From contig JACRLC010000037.1 in the NCBI GenBank assembly GCA_016235425.1, forward strand, positions 38,115 through 102,114: a stretch of DNA of 64,000 nt, given 5' to 3'. A program made the position numbers and the translations under genes. Source of the stretch: Chloroflexota bacterium. GTDB taxonomy: Bacteria; Chloroflexota; Anaerolineae; Anaerolineales; Villigracilaceae. This document shows positions 15,330 through 23,768 of the stretch, one piece after another; position 1 is the stretch's first letter, and each line of letters starts with the position of its first letter. The notes beneath the pieces are model-generated. The model was not told the origin of the DNA, ran no database searches, and worked only from the letters and a program-made list of their open reading frames with translations.

Positions 15330-15812
15330 ATGACCGTACTCGAAAAACGCCCCGGCCCTTTCCTGAAATTCTTCTTCAAATTTCCCGTCTGGCTTCACAA
15401 AATCGGCTTCGGCGGATGGGAACGACTCATCGGCGCGCAATGGATGCTCCTCACCACCACAGGCCGCAAAAGCGGCAAGCCGCGCGAGACGATGGTGGAT
15501 GTGATGGACTACGACAAAGCCGCAGACACCTATTACATCGAAGTCGCCTACGGCAAACGCGCCGACTGGTTCCGCAACATTCAGGCCAATCCGTTCTTTG
15601 AAGCGAAAGTCGGGCGCAGAAAATTCAAAGCCCGCGCCTCTGTCCTTTCCAACGAAAATGCCGCCGACATGCTCGTAAAGTTCTACCGCGAAAAGCCCGC
15701 CTACACCCGCTCCGTCATGGCGATGGTCGGCATGAAATTCGGCGGCGAAGATGAACTGCGCGCCATCGCTTCAAAACTTATGCTCCTCGCAATCCACCCG
15801 GAAAAACAATGA
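15330..15812 (+). CDS. Deazaflavin-dependent nitroreductase (DDN/F420 type) family protein
   Basis: The 160-aa product contains the family hallmark 'MLLTTTGRKSGKPRETMVDV' (residues ~39-58). A 'TYYIEVAYGKRADWFRNIQA' segment follows (~67-86) and then 'NPFFEAKVGRRKFKARA', as in the split-beta-barrel DDN proteins that use F420 or a flavin to reduce quinones and nitro compounds. Whether this organism makes F420 cannot be seen here. It starts 4 bases after the methyltransferase and overlaps the next gene by ATGA, so the three genes form one translational unit. Confidence 0.82.
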   Translation: MTVLEKRPGPFLKFFFKFPVWLHKIGFGGWERLIGAQWMLLTTTGRKSGKPRETMVDVMDYDKAADTYYIEVAYGKRADWFRNIQANPFFEAKVGRRKFKARASVLSNENAADMLVKFYREKPAYTRSVMAMVGMKFGGEDELRAIASKLMLLAIHPEKQ

Positions 15813-16903
15813 GCACCATCTTAATCATCGGCGGCTACGGTTACACTGGAAAACTTCTCGCAAAGCATCTGCTCGCCCAAACCGACTACGACGTCATCAT
15901 CGCGGGCCGCAATGCGGAAAGGGCGCAGACGTTCGCCGATGAATTGAATTCCCCGCGCGCCAAAGCGACTCGCGCCGATGCGGCTGATCCTGCCTCCCTG
16001 CGCCCTGCGCTTCAAAACGCGGACTTATGCCTGGTCGCCGCGCCCGTGACATCTCTCAACCCCGAGACAGTGATCCGCACCTGCATCGAAGCAGAGGTGG
16101 ATTATCTCGACATTCAATATTCCTTCACCAAGCTCAACATCCTCAATTCACACGCCGGAGAAATCAAGCAGAAGAATCTATGCTTCGTCACGGAAGCGGG
16201 TTATCACCCCGGCCTGCCCTCCGCATTGATCCGCTACGCCGCATCGAAAATGGACTGCATCGAATCAGCCAAAACTGCCGGTTATCTGAACATGGGCGGA
16301 GGCCTCCCATACACCGAAGCTGTGGACGAACTCATGGAGGGCTTCAAGGATTATCAGGCGCAGGTATTCAAAAACGGCGCGTGGACAAAATCCAGCTCGT
16401 GGGACATGCAGAAATTCGATTTCGGCCCCGAGCTTGGAACGCGCACCTGTTACTCGATGTTCTTTGAAGAATTACGCGGCCTCCCGGAAATGTATCCCAC
16501 CCTCAAAGAAACCGGCTTCTACATCTCCGGCTCAAACTGGTTTACGGATGCAATCATCACGCCCATCGCCTTCATCGGTCTCAAAGTCGCACCGAGGCGA
16601 AGCATCCGTCCGCTTGGGAGGTTGCTGTGGTGGGGTATGATGAATCTGTCCAGGCCGCCTTATCGGGTGGCGCTCAAAGTGCAAGCAAAAGGTCAATTAA
16701 ACGGCAGGCAGGTTGAAATCCAGGCAAGATGCGAGCACGAAGACGGTTATGAACTCACCGCGATCCCCGTCGTCGCCTTCCTGATGCAATATAATAAAGT
16801 CAGGCGTCCCGGCCTCCATTTGATGGGACATCTCGCCGAACCCGTCCAGCTTTTCAAGGATATGGAGCGCATGGGCGTCCAAATGATGACAATCTTTGAA
16901 TAG
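15809..16903 (+). CDS. Saccharopine dehydrogenase-like NAD(P)-binding oxidoreductase
   Basis: The product has 364 residues. An N-terminal Rossmann fold is visible as 'IIGGYGYTGKLLAKHL' (residues 5-20), 'VIIAGRNAERAQTF' and 'NADLCLVAAPV'. The middle and C-terminal parts match the saccharopine dehydrogenase/trans-enoyl-reductase-like group ('CFVTEAGYHPGLPSALIRYA'). These enzymes act on diverse substrates, including lipids; true lysine metabolism is unlikely in this setting. It overlaps the deazaflavin-type gene by 4 bases. With the membrane methyltransferase and the reductase it suggests a short pathway modifying a lipid or quinone. Confidence 0.8.
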   Translation: MSTILIIGGYGYTGKLLAKHLLAQTDYDVIIAGRNAERAQTFADELNSPRAKATRADAADPASLRPALQNADLCLVAAPVTSLNPETVIRTCIEAEVDYLDIQYSFTKLNILNSHAGEIKQKNLCFVTEAGYHPGLPSALIRYAASKMDCIESAKTAGYLNMGGGLPYTEAVDELMEGFKDYQAQVFKNGAWTKSSSWDMQKFDFGPELGTRTCYSMFFEELRGLPEMYPTLKETGFYISGSNWFTDAIITPIAFIGLKVAPRRSIRPLGRLLWWGMMNLSRPPYRVALKVQAKGQLNGRQVEIQARCEHEDGYELTAIPVVAFLMQYNKVRRPGLHLMGHLAEPVQLFKDMERMGVQMMTIFE

Positions 16904-16931
16904 TCAGGCAAACACCGAAAGGAGGTGGATC

Positions 16932-17189
16932 ATGTCTGGCACACAAATCGGAACCGTTACCCACTTCTTCGACCATATCAGTGTGGCGGCGATCACGTTG
17001 ACGGAGGCTCTGCGCGTGGGCGAAACGATACACATCCTCGGTCATTCCACGGATTTCAAGCAGGTGGTTACCTCGCTGCAGATCGAACACAAGGATGTCA
17101 CCGAGGCCAACCCCAGCGACGACGTTGCACTGAAAGTCACCCAGCGCGTGCACCCGCATGATAAAGTGTTCAGACTCACCGAAGAATAA
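16932..17189 (+). CDS. Translation elongation factor-like protein (EF-Tu domain 2 fold)
   Basis: The product has 85 residues. AAAGGAGGTGG directly precedes the ATG at 16932, which decides the start over an upstream in-frame ATG at 16896. The sequence 'GTVTHFFDHISVAAITLTEA', 'LRVGETIHILGHSTDF' and 'VTSLQIEHKDV' matches the small stand-alone beta-barrel proteins related to domain 2 of EF-Tu/IF-2, found in bacteria and archaea, often near peptidase U32 genes. Molecular function is not established. It lies 28 bases after the dehydrogenase gene and may be the last gene of that run. Confidence 0.85.
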   Translation: MSGTQIGTVTHFFDHISVAAITLTEALRVGETIHILGHSTDFKQVVTSLQIEHKDVTEANPSDDVALKVTQRVHPHDKVFRLTEE

Positions 17190-17350
17190 CCGACCAAAAC
17201 AACACCTTTTTGGAAAATCACAACGAAAACATTCCCCGCCTCACAGGCTTTGTGACTGTGAACAGGTTCGGCCTGCCTAAAAATATTTTCCTCCGTTCCT
17301 GCTTGACTTGAAACTGATCTCGTCAAAAAGAGATTTCCCTGTCCCCATTT

Positions 17351-18181
17351 TCATCCCGGCAAAATAATCTCCAGATCGTTCCTCCACTGCACAGATTTAG
17401 GCTCGCCTGCTTCGCCCAACAACATCGGCAACATGGACTGCATTTCCGCCGCATCGCCCGATGTGTAAAACTCGACGCGTCCGCGTCTGTTCGATTCATT
17501 GACCAATCCCCGCGCATCCAATATCCTCCGCGCCTGCCGCGCTACCGCGGGAGCCGGGTCAATGACGCGAACTTTCTCTCCCACAATTTCCTGGATTAAC
17601 GGAATGACAAAGGGATAATGCGTGCAGCCCAGCACAACAGTATCAATATTTTTTTCGAGCATGGGCTGGAGCGCGCCCTCCAAAATCTCGCGCGTGGCGG
17701 GCGCAGACAATTCCCCTTTTTCGATTTGCCCCACCAACCCAGGGCACGTATGCTGGAATAACTCCACGCCATTGCCAAAGCGTTCCACCACGGAAGCATA
17801 CAGCGCGCCCTGAAAAGTAGCAGGCGTAGCCAGCACACCGACCCTGCCTGTTTGCGTCGTCTCCGCGGCGGGCTTGACGGCAGGTTCCATGCCCACGAAC
17901 GGCACATCGGGGAAGCGTTCACGCAAATATTTCAACGCCGCCGCGGAAGCCGTGTTGCACGCAACGACAATCAGCTTTGCACTTTTATCGAGCAGAAAAT
18001 CGGTAATTCCCTCTGAAAAACTTTGGATCTGTTCCATCGGCCGCGGCCCGTAAGGGACATGTCCCTGGTCGCCGAAATAGATCACATCTTCGGCAGGCTG
18101 TTGCTCCCGCATCGCGCGCAGGACAGAAAGCCCGCCGACACCGGAGTCGAAGACTCCAATGGAGTTAATTGGTGAAGTCAT
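17351..18181 (-). CDS. murI: Glutamate racemase
   Basis: The 276-aa enzyme converts L-glutamate to D-glutamate for peptidoglycan. The two catalytic cysteines are Cys75 in 'VVACNTASAAA' and Cys186 in 'VLGCTHYPF'; the start 'IGVFDSGVGGLSVL' and 'PYGPR' are typical. I chose the ATG at 18181 because it places the fold start as in other racemases. A TTG at 18205, directly behind the upstream stop and 9 bases from AAGGA, is a possible alternative that would add 8 residues. It is co-directional with the amidotransferase-like gene, which ends at 18206. Presence of murI indicates a peptidoglycan wall. Confidence 0.95.
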   Translation of the reverse strand: MTSPINSIGVFDSGVGGLSVLRAMREQQPAEDVIYFGDQGHVPYGPRPMEQIQSFSEGITDFLLDKSAKLIVVACNTASAAALKYLRERFPDVPFVGMEPAVKPAAETTQTGRVGVLATPATFQGALYASVVERFGNGVELFQHTCPGLVGQIEKGELSAPATREILEGALQPMLEKNIDTVVLGCTHYPFVIPLIQEIVGEKVRVIDPAPAVARQARRILDARGLVNESNRRGRVEFYTSGDAAEMQSMLPMLLGEAGEPKSVQWRNDLEIILPG

Positions 18182-18205
18182 GGGGATAAACTTACGAATT
18201 ATCAA

Positions 18206-18928
18206 TTACCCATTTCCTTCCGCCGCCTCAACAAACTTCCTGAACAAATTCCGCGTGGACTGTTGGTCTGTCAACCACTCAGGATGCCATTGCACAGCGA
18301 CCGCAAAAGGATGATCGGGAATCTCAACCACTTCCACCAGGCCATCGGGCGCATGTCCCGCCACACGTAACACGGATGCGATGTCCTTCAATCCCTGGTG
18401 ATGCAGGCTGTTCACTTTCAATAAGGTTTCACCAAAGATTTCTGCCGCACGCGTCGTCTCATCCACATTGACCGGATGGACAATGACCGTTCGCATGTTG
18501 CCGGGATAATCGTGATCCACCGCGCCGGGGAGCTGGTCAATGATGTGGGTGTAAAGTGTGCCGCCCAAGGCCACGTTCATCAATTGCGCGCCGCGGCAGA
18601 TTCCCAAAACCGGTTTGCCATCATTGACCGCGGAACGCATCAAAGCCAGTTCGGTGGTATCCCGCGCATCGTCTATGCCATCAATTCTCGGGTGGCCGGA
18701 GCCGGTGAAATGGTCGAGGGAAATGTCGCCCCCGCCGGAGAAGAGAATCCCATCGAGTTGGATATACAGTTGGCGGAAATTTTCCTCAGGCAAAATCTCA
18801 GGGATGGGCACGGCAATTCCCCCAGCCTGTGTGATCGCATTGACGTAAGAATGTTGGAGCGAAATCGTCGGATGACCGTCCGCGTCCTTGCTGTTACGTG
18901 TCGTGATCCCGATCAACGGCTTTGGCAT
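18206..18928 (-). CDS. Class I glutamine amidotransferase-like hydrolase (gamma-glutamyl-GABA hydrolase/PuuD family)
   Basis: The 240-aa product has the class-I amidotransferase triad: nucleophile Cys111 in 'GICRGAQLMN', His215 and Glu217 in 'VQWHPEW'. The Gly-rich loop 'FSGGGDI' is also present. PuuD-family enzymes hydrolyse gamma-glutamyl amides such as gamma-glutamyl-GABA. No putrescine genes are nearby, so the substrate is open. Its stop is directly followed by murI, and the two are likely co-transcribed; a role in glutamate supply or recycling would fit but is inference. Confidence 0.85.
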   Translation of the reverse strand: MPKPLIGITTRNSKDADGHPTISLQHSYVNAITQAGGIAVPIPEILPEENFRQLYIQLDGILFSGGGDISLDHFTGSGHPRIDGIDDARDTTELALMRSAVNDGKPVLGICRGAQLMNVALGGTLYTHIIDQLPGAVDHDYPGNMRTVIVHPVNVDETTRAAEIFGETLLKVNSLHHQGLKDIASVLRVAGHAPDGLVEVVEIPDHPFAVAVQWHPEWLTDQQSTRNLFRKFVEAAEGNG

Positions 18929-18946
18929 AGAATCTCCAAATAAAAA

Positions 18947-19058
18947 GGGTGTGTTTCAAATGAGTTGAAGGGATGAACGTCCCGAAGGTTTTCTCAAGGG
19001 ATTTTAGCCGTTTTTTAAACCTTCGTGACGATTGTTTCAACTGAAATGAAACACACCC
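18947..19058. mobile_element. MITE-like element (112 bp) with 9-bp target duplication
   Basis: Perfect 12-base terminal inverted repeats (GGGTGTGTTTCA and its complement) continue inward as AGTTGAA/TTCAACT and CGAAGGTTT/AAACCTTCG. The element is flanked on both sides by the identical AAATAAAAA (18938-18946 and 19059-19067), as expected for a target-site duplication. It has no coding capacity. It sits in the T-tract of the rplS terminator and shares the CGTCCCGAAGGTTT core with the element at 26569. Confidence 0.8.
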
Positions 19059-19065
19059 AAATAAA

Positions 19066-19102
19066 AAAGACCCTGAAGGTCTTTGAGACCTTCAGGGTCT
19101 TT
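19066..19102 (-). terminator. Terminator of rplS
   Basis: A 17-bp stem (AAAGACCCTGAAGGTCT and complement) with a TTG loop. Read on the minus strand it is followed by a T-rich run, which the MITE-like element has duplicated. Confidence 0.85.
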
Positions 19103-19109
19103 CAGAACC

Positions 19110-19457
19110 CTAATTGAATTTCTGCTTGAGGCGGGCGCTCTTGCCGGTGCGTCCGCGCATGAAGTACAACTGCGCCCTGCGGACCTGGCCGTGGCGTTCG
19201 ACCACAACCTTGTCCAAACGCGGCGAGCGGAGCAGGAATGTACGCTCAACGCCCACACCATTGGAGGCCATGCGGCGAACCGTGAAGGAGGCTTCGTTGC
19301 CGCTCTTACGAAGGCGGATCACCGTGCCTTTGAATTCCTGGATGCGCTCCCGGTCGCCTTCCTTGATTTTCACGTGCACGCTGACAGTATCGCCAGAGCG
19401 TAACTGCGGGATCTTTTCATTGGGTTTGGCCTCAACGGCCTTCAAGAGGTCAGTCAT
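19110..19457 (-). CDS. rplS: 50S ribosomal protein L19
   Basis: L19 (115 aa) lies at the 30S-50S interface. Typical blocks are '[20 protein letters not shown]', 'FKGTVIRLR' and '[18 protein letters not shown]'. Length is normal. AAGGAAG lies upstream of the ATG. It is transcribed alone here from the promoter at 19508-19536, without the usual trmD/rimM/rpsP neighbours. Confidence 0.97.
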   Translation of the reverse strand: MTDLLKAVEAKPNEKIPQLRSGDTVSVHVKIKEGDRERIQEFKGTVIRLRKSGNEASFTVRRMASNGVGVERTFLLRSPRLDKVVVERHGQVRRAQLYFMRGRTGKSARLKQKFN

Positions 19458-19507
19458 TTTCGTTCTTCCTTAGCATTCATGTGTATTTGTTTTAAACGCG
19501 ACGGCGG

Positions 19508-19536
19508 ATTATAGCACGCATTTTCGGCATTCACAA
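19508..19536 (-). promoter_or_regulatory. Promoter of rplS
   Basis: On the minus strand: TTGTGA (19536-19531), 17-base spacer, TATAAT (19513-19508), with a TG one base upstream of the -10 box (extended -10). A strong promoter as expected for a ribosomal protein gene. Confidence 0.75.
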
Positions 19537-19607
19537 GGAATTTTTTACTGGTGATTACCCACATCTTTTACGCCCGCCAATTTCAGAGAAAAAAAGCAAA
19601 ACCTCAG

Positions 19608-19672
19608 CCGCGGATTTCACGAATTTTCGCGAATTGGTTTTAAAAATCCGTGTGAATTAGCGAAATTCGCGG
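19608..19672. repeat. Palindromic repeat overlapping the 3' end of the truncated fabF
   Basis: Arms CCGCGGATTTCACGAATT and AATTAGCGAAATTCGCGG pair imperfectly (about 15 of 18) around an AT-rich centre. The minus-strand arm supplies the last codons and the stop of the upstream fabF copy, which suggests that the insertion cut the gene. Confidence 0.6.
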
Positions 19673-20805
19673 CAGAATGCTCTGGGATCGGGCGTTTCGT
19701 AGTGGATCGTCGGCGGCAGAATCCCTTCGCGCACTGCATGGACGCAAAAGATCGCTTCAAGCGCGCCGGTCGCGCCCATCATGTGCCCGGTCATGGACTT
19801 GGTCGAGGAAATGGGCGTCTTGTAAGCCAGATCGGCACCGAATGCGGCCTTCACCGCGCGCGTCTCAGATTGGTCATTCAGATGTGTGCCTGTGCCATGC
19901 GCATTGATGTAGCCAACGTCCTCCGGGTTCGCTTCCGCCGAAGCCAGCGCCATGCGGATCGCCGCTGCGCCGCCCTCGCCCTTCTCATGCGGCGCAGTCA
20001 CGTGGAACGCGTCCGCGGTTGCGCCGTAGCCAGCCAGTTCCGCCAGAATGTTCGCGCGGCGCTTCTTCGCATCCGACTCACGCTCGAGCACCAGCACTGC
20101 CGCACCTTCGCCCATCACCAAGCCATCGCGATTTTTATCGAACGGCTGCGGCGTCATCGAGTAATCGTCGTTGCGACGCGACATCGCGCCCACGCGGTCG
20201 AACGCGGCCACGCCCGTGGATGTGATCGTCGCTTCGGACGCGCCCGCCAGCGCCGCGTCGATCATCCCGGCACGCAACATCATCAACGCCGTGCCGATCC
20301 CATCCGCGCCGGAAGCGCACGCCGAGGCCACCGAAAAACACGGTCCCTTGATCCCGAACTCGATCGCGGTCATCCCCGCGCCGCCGTTCGCCATCAGCAT
20401 CGGAATCAAAAACGGGCTGACCCGCCGCGGGCCTTCCAAATGATTGGTCATGATTGCGTCCTGCAACGAAGCCAGTCCGCCAATCGCGGAGGAAATGATC
20501 GCGCCAACCCGTCCCGCATTCGCTTCGGTGATCTGCAAATCCGATTGTGCCAGCGCCTCCTTCGCCGAAGCAATCGTGAACTGTTCAAAACGATCGCGGC
20601 GGCGCGCTTCCTTTGCATCCATATATTTTTCAGGCGTAAAGCCCTTCACCTCCGCCGCAATGTGTACCTGCAACGGCGACGAATCAAACTGCGTAATCGG
20701 CCCAACTCCCGAAACCCCTTCGATTAAATTTTTCCAAGACTCGGCCACGCTCAAACCAAGCGGGTTTACCGTGCCCATGCCCGTGATAACAATCCTCTCC
20801 TGCAT
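19657..20805 (-). pseudogene. 3-oxoacyl-ACP synthase II paralogue, C-terminally truncated
   Basis: The 382-residue frame belongs to the FabF condensing-enzyme family. The catalytic residues are present: Cys163 ('ASACASG'), His303 ('NAHGTGTHLND') and His341 ('STKSMTGH'). Compared with the intact FabF at 52484-53725 (413 aa) it lacks the last ~30 residues: the match stops at 'HYETPDP' and is followed by 'RAFCREFR' encoded by a palindromic repeat. The missing part holds the final core strands and the 'GFGGHN' gating loop, so activity is doubtful. The frame is otherwise undisturbed, so the loss is probably recent, or the protein has another role. The start at 20805 has GGAGG upstream. Confidence 0.75.
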
Positions 20806-20981
20806 TTATGACGCCTCCAAAAATTTCGTTGACTTACCTGCTCTACATAATACACCAAACAAGCGGACAAGTCACGCTGGACGAAAAGCCCGCTTCACTC
20901 CCGACCTGAAACCTGCCTCCCCGCAATTTTCATTTTCCGCTTCTGACAGAAATTGCGGGCCCAATTCCGCCCTGTGAAGTA

Positions 20982-21545
20982 TTACCGTTTCACTCTTCGC
21001 TCCACCCATTCGGATTTCAGCATGGCATAGACGTACTCATCGTTCCATTGGTTCTCACTCATGGGATAGCTCTGAATATGACAAGCCTCCCTGCGAAATC
21101 CGAGTTTTTCAAGTGTGCGCCACGAAGCCGGGTTCAAGACATCGCAATCCGCGGAGACACGGTGAAAATCAAGTTCATCAAAAAGATACCCCAACAGGCG
21201 CGTTGACGCTTCCGCTGCAAAACCCCTGCGCCAGTGTCCGCGCGCTATCGTAAACCCAATGCGCGCCTGCCGCGCATCACGCCTGAAAACAAAAAGACCC
21301 AGGTCGCCTATCATCTCAGCCGTGTCTTTCAATTGAACGGCAAGCTGAGGCCCTTCACCTTGTTGAACGGCCTCTTTATCCCTGGTGTTTGCGATGAGTT
21401 CAAGCCCGCTTTCGCGCGAGTAAGGCAGTTTCCAACCCTGATAAATGGCAACCTCCAGATCGTTGCGATAGGCCAATAAAGGCTCAAGATCAGAATCCCG
21501 GAAATTACGGATGATAAGACGAGGGGTTTCAAAATGAAATGGCAT
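20982..21545 (-). CDS. GNAT acetyltransferase (RimJ/RimL-like)
   Basis: The product has 187 residues. The start is the ATG at 21543-21545 with GAGGA upstream; the longer open frame reads into intergenic sequence. Family features are 'TPRLIIRNFRDSDLEPLLAY' at the N-terminus, the acetyl-CoA loop region 'ARGHWRRGFAAEASTRLLGY' and 'NPASWRTLEKLGFRREA'. RimL-type enzymes acetylate N-termini of proteins or small molecules; the substrate is unknown. It follows moaE by 35 bases in the same direction and may be the last gene of the moaD-moaE run. Confidence 0.87.
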   Translation of the reverse strand: MPFHFETPRLIIRNFRDSDLEPLLAYRNDLEVAIYQGWKLPYSRESGLELIANTRDKEAVQQGEGPQLAVQLKDTAEMIGDLGLFVFRRDARQARIGFTIARGHWRRGFAAEASTRLLGYLFDELDFHRVSADCDVLNPASWRTLEKLGFRREACHIQSYPMSENQWNDEYVYAMLKSEWVERRVKR

Positions 21546-21580
21546 GATGTCCTCGGGCGGGATACCTCCCGTCCCACAGA

Positions 21581-22048
21581 TTACTCGCCCGGTTTCGGGA
21601 TGTAATCGCCTTCGACCCAAAACTCCCCGCTTGGGCTGACTTCTTTTTTCCAAACCGGCACGATCTCCTTCAAGCGGTCAATGCCGTAACGCGCAGCTTC
21701 AAAGACTCCCGTGTCGCGATGCGCGGCTGTGCAGGCGATAAGCACCGTCGGCGTTTTGGGATACAGCCTGCCAATGCGCTGGACAATGGCAATCCCTTCG
21801 ATGACGGGCCATTTCTCACGGATTTCGTCCGCAACCTGTTTCATCTTGGCTTCGGCCATCGGAACGTAGGCTTCGTATTCGAGATACGCCGTGTCGTGTG
21901 ACTCGCCGCGACGTGTTTCGCCGCGCACCATGCCCGTGAAGATCGCCGCCGCGCCCGTGGACTCAAGTGTGATCTGCGCGAGCAGGTCGTTCAGGTCAAT
22001 TTCGGATTCGGTAATTGAGAAAATAGTGGGACGGCTGGAAGGTTTCAT
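21581..22048 (-). CDS. moaE: Molybdopterin synthase catalytic subunit
   Basis: The product has 155 residues. With MoaD it converts cyclic pyranopterin monophosphate to molybdopterin by adding the dithiolene sulfurs. Recognisable parts are 'AAIFTGMVRGETR', 'YEAYVPMAEAKM', 'IVQRIGRLYPKTPTVLIACTA' and 'HRDTGVFEAARYGIDRLKE'. The catalytic Lys lies in 'IVPVWKKE'. It starts 9 bases after the moaD stop. Together with moaC just upstream and mog at 56157 it gives part of the cofactor pathway; moaA and moeA are not in the window. Confidence 0.93.
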   Translation of the reverse strand: MKPSSRPTIFSITESEIDLNDLLAQITLESTGAAAIFTGMVRGETRRGESHDTAYLEYEAYVPMAEAKMKQVADEIREKWPVIEGIAIVQRIGRLYPKTPTVLIACTAAHRDTGVFEAARYGIDRLKEIVPVWKKEVSPSGEFWVEGDYIPKPGE

Positions 22049-22057
22049 GTTTGCAGG

Positions 22058-22306
22058 TTATCCACCAGAGACAGGAGGAAACAAGGCGATTTCCGCATTG
22101 GACGGGACAACGGCCTCGTCAAATGCGTATTCGCGGTTAATCGTGATCAGCACGGATTTCATCGAGTCTTTGAGATTGGGATAATCCGTGGAAAGTTTAT
22201 CCTTCAATCCTTGAATGGTCATATCGGCGGGAATCTCCATTTCGAGGGATTTTGTCCCGGCGCGGTCGCGGATGGTGGCAAAAAACAAAAGTTTAATATG
22301 GTTCAT
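22058..22306 (-). CDS. moaD: Molybdopterin synthase sulfur carrier subunit
   Basis: The 82-aa product is a ubiquitin-like fold ending in the Gly-Gly tail ('FPPVSGG') that is activated as thiocarboxylate and delivers sulfur to MoaE. Length is typical. TGGAGA lies upstream of the ATG at 22304-22306. It precedes moaE by 9 bases. Confidence 0.93.
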   Translation of the reverse strand: MNHIKLLFFATIRDRAGTKSLEMEIPADMTIQGLKDKLSTDYPNLKDSMKSVLITINREYAFDEAVVPSNAEIALFPPVSGG

Positions 22307-22344
22307 TAATTCTCCAAATTCAAATGCTATTGCCCTGCTGAAAA

Positions 22345-22388
22345 CAGGCGGGATTGCTTCGTCGCAGCGAACGCTCCTCGCAATGACA
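22345..22388. repeat. Interspersed intergenic repeat (GGATTGCTTCGTCG...CTCGCAATGAC)
   Basis: The short gap between moaC and moaD holds a sequence of the GCGGGATTGCTTCGTCGC ... CTCCTCGCAATGACA type, which recurs between genes in many environmental genomes. A related GTCATTGCGAGCG piece occurs at 46875. It has no coding content. Confidence 0.4.
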
Positions 22389-22396
22389 TGATATGC

Positions 22397-22873
22397 TTAT
22401 TCATTCACGATATCGCCGCTTTTTCCGCCATGCTTTTCAACCAGGCGAATATTCTGTATCCGCATGGTTTTCTCGGCGGCTTTGGCCATGTCGTAGACGG
22501 TCAACGCGGCGACGGAGACGGCGGTGAGAGCTTCCATCTCCACGCCCGTTTTTCCGATGGTCTTGGCGGTGGCGGTGATGACCACACCGGGGAGCGAATC
22601 GTCGAGGGCGAGGTCCACGTCCACTTGGGTGAGAGGCAGAGGATGACATAACGGGATCAGGTCCGAGGTCCGTTTGGAGGCGGAGATACCGGCTATTTGG
22701 GCAACAGTCAACACATCGCCTTTTTTGATCTGCCCGGCGCGGATCAGGTCAAGGGTGTCTTTCTTCATGTGAATTTCACCGCGCGCGACCGCGATTCTTT
22801 CGGTATCGGGTTTCTGGCCGACATCCACCATTTTGGCGCGGCCATGCTCATCGAGGTGGGTTAGTTTTGACAT
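22397..22873 (-). CDS. moaC: Cyclic pyranopterin monophosphate synthase
   Basis: The 158-aa enzyme forms cyclic pyranopterin monophosphate from the MoaA product. Typical blocks are '[14 protein letters not shown]', '[19 protein letters not shown]' and '[19 protein letters not shown]'. The last carries the Glu-Met-Glu-Ala-Leu-Thr active-site segment. The ATG at 22871-22873 is directly preceded by TATAAT (22886-22881 on the minus strand), so its mRNA probably has almost no leader. It is divergent from scpA. Confidence 0.94.
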   Translation of the reverse strand: MSKLTHLDEHGRAKMVDVGQKPDTERIAVARGEIHMKKDTLDLIRAGQIKKGDVLTVAQIAGISASKRTSDLIPLCHPLPLTQVDVDLALDDSLPGVVITATAKTIGKTGVEMEALTAVSVAALTVYDMAKAAEKTMRIQNIRLVEKHGGKSGDIVNE

Positions 22874-22880
22874 GGCGGGG

Positions 22881-22898
22881 ATTATACACTGGTATAAT
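22881..22898. promoter_or_regulatory. Back-to-back -10 boxes between moaC and scpA
   Basis: ATTATA at 22881-22886 is TATAAT for moaC (minus) and TATAAT at 22893-22898 serves scpA (plus). Both lie 7-10 bases from the start codon, predicting leaderless transcripts in both directions. The 34 bases between the two ATGs hold no room for Shine-Dalgarno sites. Confidence 0.6.
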
Positions 22899-22907
22899 TC
22901 GCCCGCC

Positions 22908-23681
22908 ATGGAAAGCGTTTTAGGACACCAAACCGGCGGTTACAAAGTGCAAATCCCTGTGTACGAGGGGCCGCTTGATTTATTGCTCGACCTGATTGAG
23001 CGCTCTGAGTTGGACATCACCGCAGTTTCGCTGGCGGCGGTGACCAACCAGTATCTTTCGTATTTGAGTTCGCAGGCTCAATTGAAACCTGACGAGATTT
23101 CGGCGTTTCTGGTGATTGCGGCGAAGTTGGTGCAGATTAAGTCCGAGGCGTTACTGCCGCGCCCGCCTGAACGTGAGCCCGGTGAGGAAGACCCCGGCAC
23201 ATCGCTTGTTGAGCAATTGAAATTGTACAAGCGGTATAAAGAAATCGCGGGTTGGATGTTGGAGTTGCAGGAGAAAGGGTATCACACGTATTTGCGAGTC
23301 GCGCCGCCGCCGAAGGTGGAAGCGAAACTCGATTTATCGAATCTGACTTTGGAAGGCCTGCTCGAGGCGGCGGCATCCGCTTTTGCAAAGAGCAAGGAGA
23401 AGAAGGCGCTTGGAACCGTGATCGCCGCGCCCCGGGTAACGATCCGCGAGAAGATCGAGCTGATCTCAAAGATGATGAAAACCATCCAACGCGGAAGTTT
23501 CCGCGGTTTGCTCAACGAAAGGGCCTCGCGCATTGAAATTGTAGTGACGTTTTTGGCGCTGTTGGAATTGATCAAGCGTTACCGCGTCACCGCACACCAG
23601 GAGGGTTTGTTTGGGGAGATCGAGTTCGAGAGAATGGAAGAGTGGAAAGACGATGAAGAGATCGAGATTGAGTTTGAGTAG
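22908..23681 (+). CDS. scpA: Segregation and condensation protein A
   Basis: ScpA (257 aa) is the kleisin that bridges the SMC dimer with ScpB in chromosome condensation. The start '[20 protein letters not shown]', '[17 protein letters not shown]' and the C-terminal winged-helix region ('[16 protein letters not shown]') are typical. The ATG at 22908 fits the -10 box at 22893-22898; the longer open frame to 22833 runs antisense through the start of moaC. scpB does not follow. The gene ends before a terminator at 23729 and a short repetitive AAGTAACAAG tract. Confidence 0.93.
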   Translation: MESVLGHQTGGYKVQIPVYEGPLDLLLDLIERSELDITAVSLAAVTNQYLSYLSSQAQLKPDEISAFLVIAAKLVQIKSEALLPRPPEREPGEEDPGTSLVEQLKLYKRYKEIAGWMLELQEKGYHTYLRVAPPPKVEAKLDLSNLTLEGLLEAAASAFAKSKEKKALGTVIAAPRVTIREKIELISKMMKTIQRGSFRGLLNERASRIEIVVTFLALLELIKRYRVTAHQEGLFGEIEFERMEEWKDDEEIEIEFE

Positions 23682-23728
23682 TTGAAGTAACAAGGAATAA
23701 GTAACAAGTGGCAGGTAACAAGGGAAAA

Positions 23729-23757
23729 GAGACGCAAGCGGAAGGCGTCTCTTTTTT
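23729..23757 (+). terminator. Terminator after scpA
   Basis: GAGACGC/GCGTCTC stem with a 9-base loop and six T. In the opposite direction it may also stop the vanZ-like transcript. Confidence 0.8.
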
Positions 23758-23768
23758 GTTGAAGATTC

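Noticed and set aside
19657..20805. Idea that the short FabF lost a catalytic histidine
   Set aside because: The second catalytic His lies in the MTGH segment, which is present; what is missing is the last ~30 residues with the GFGGHN gating loop.
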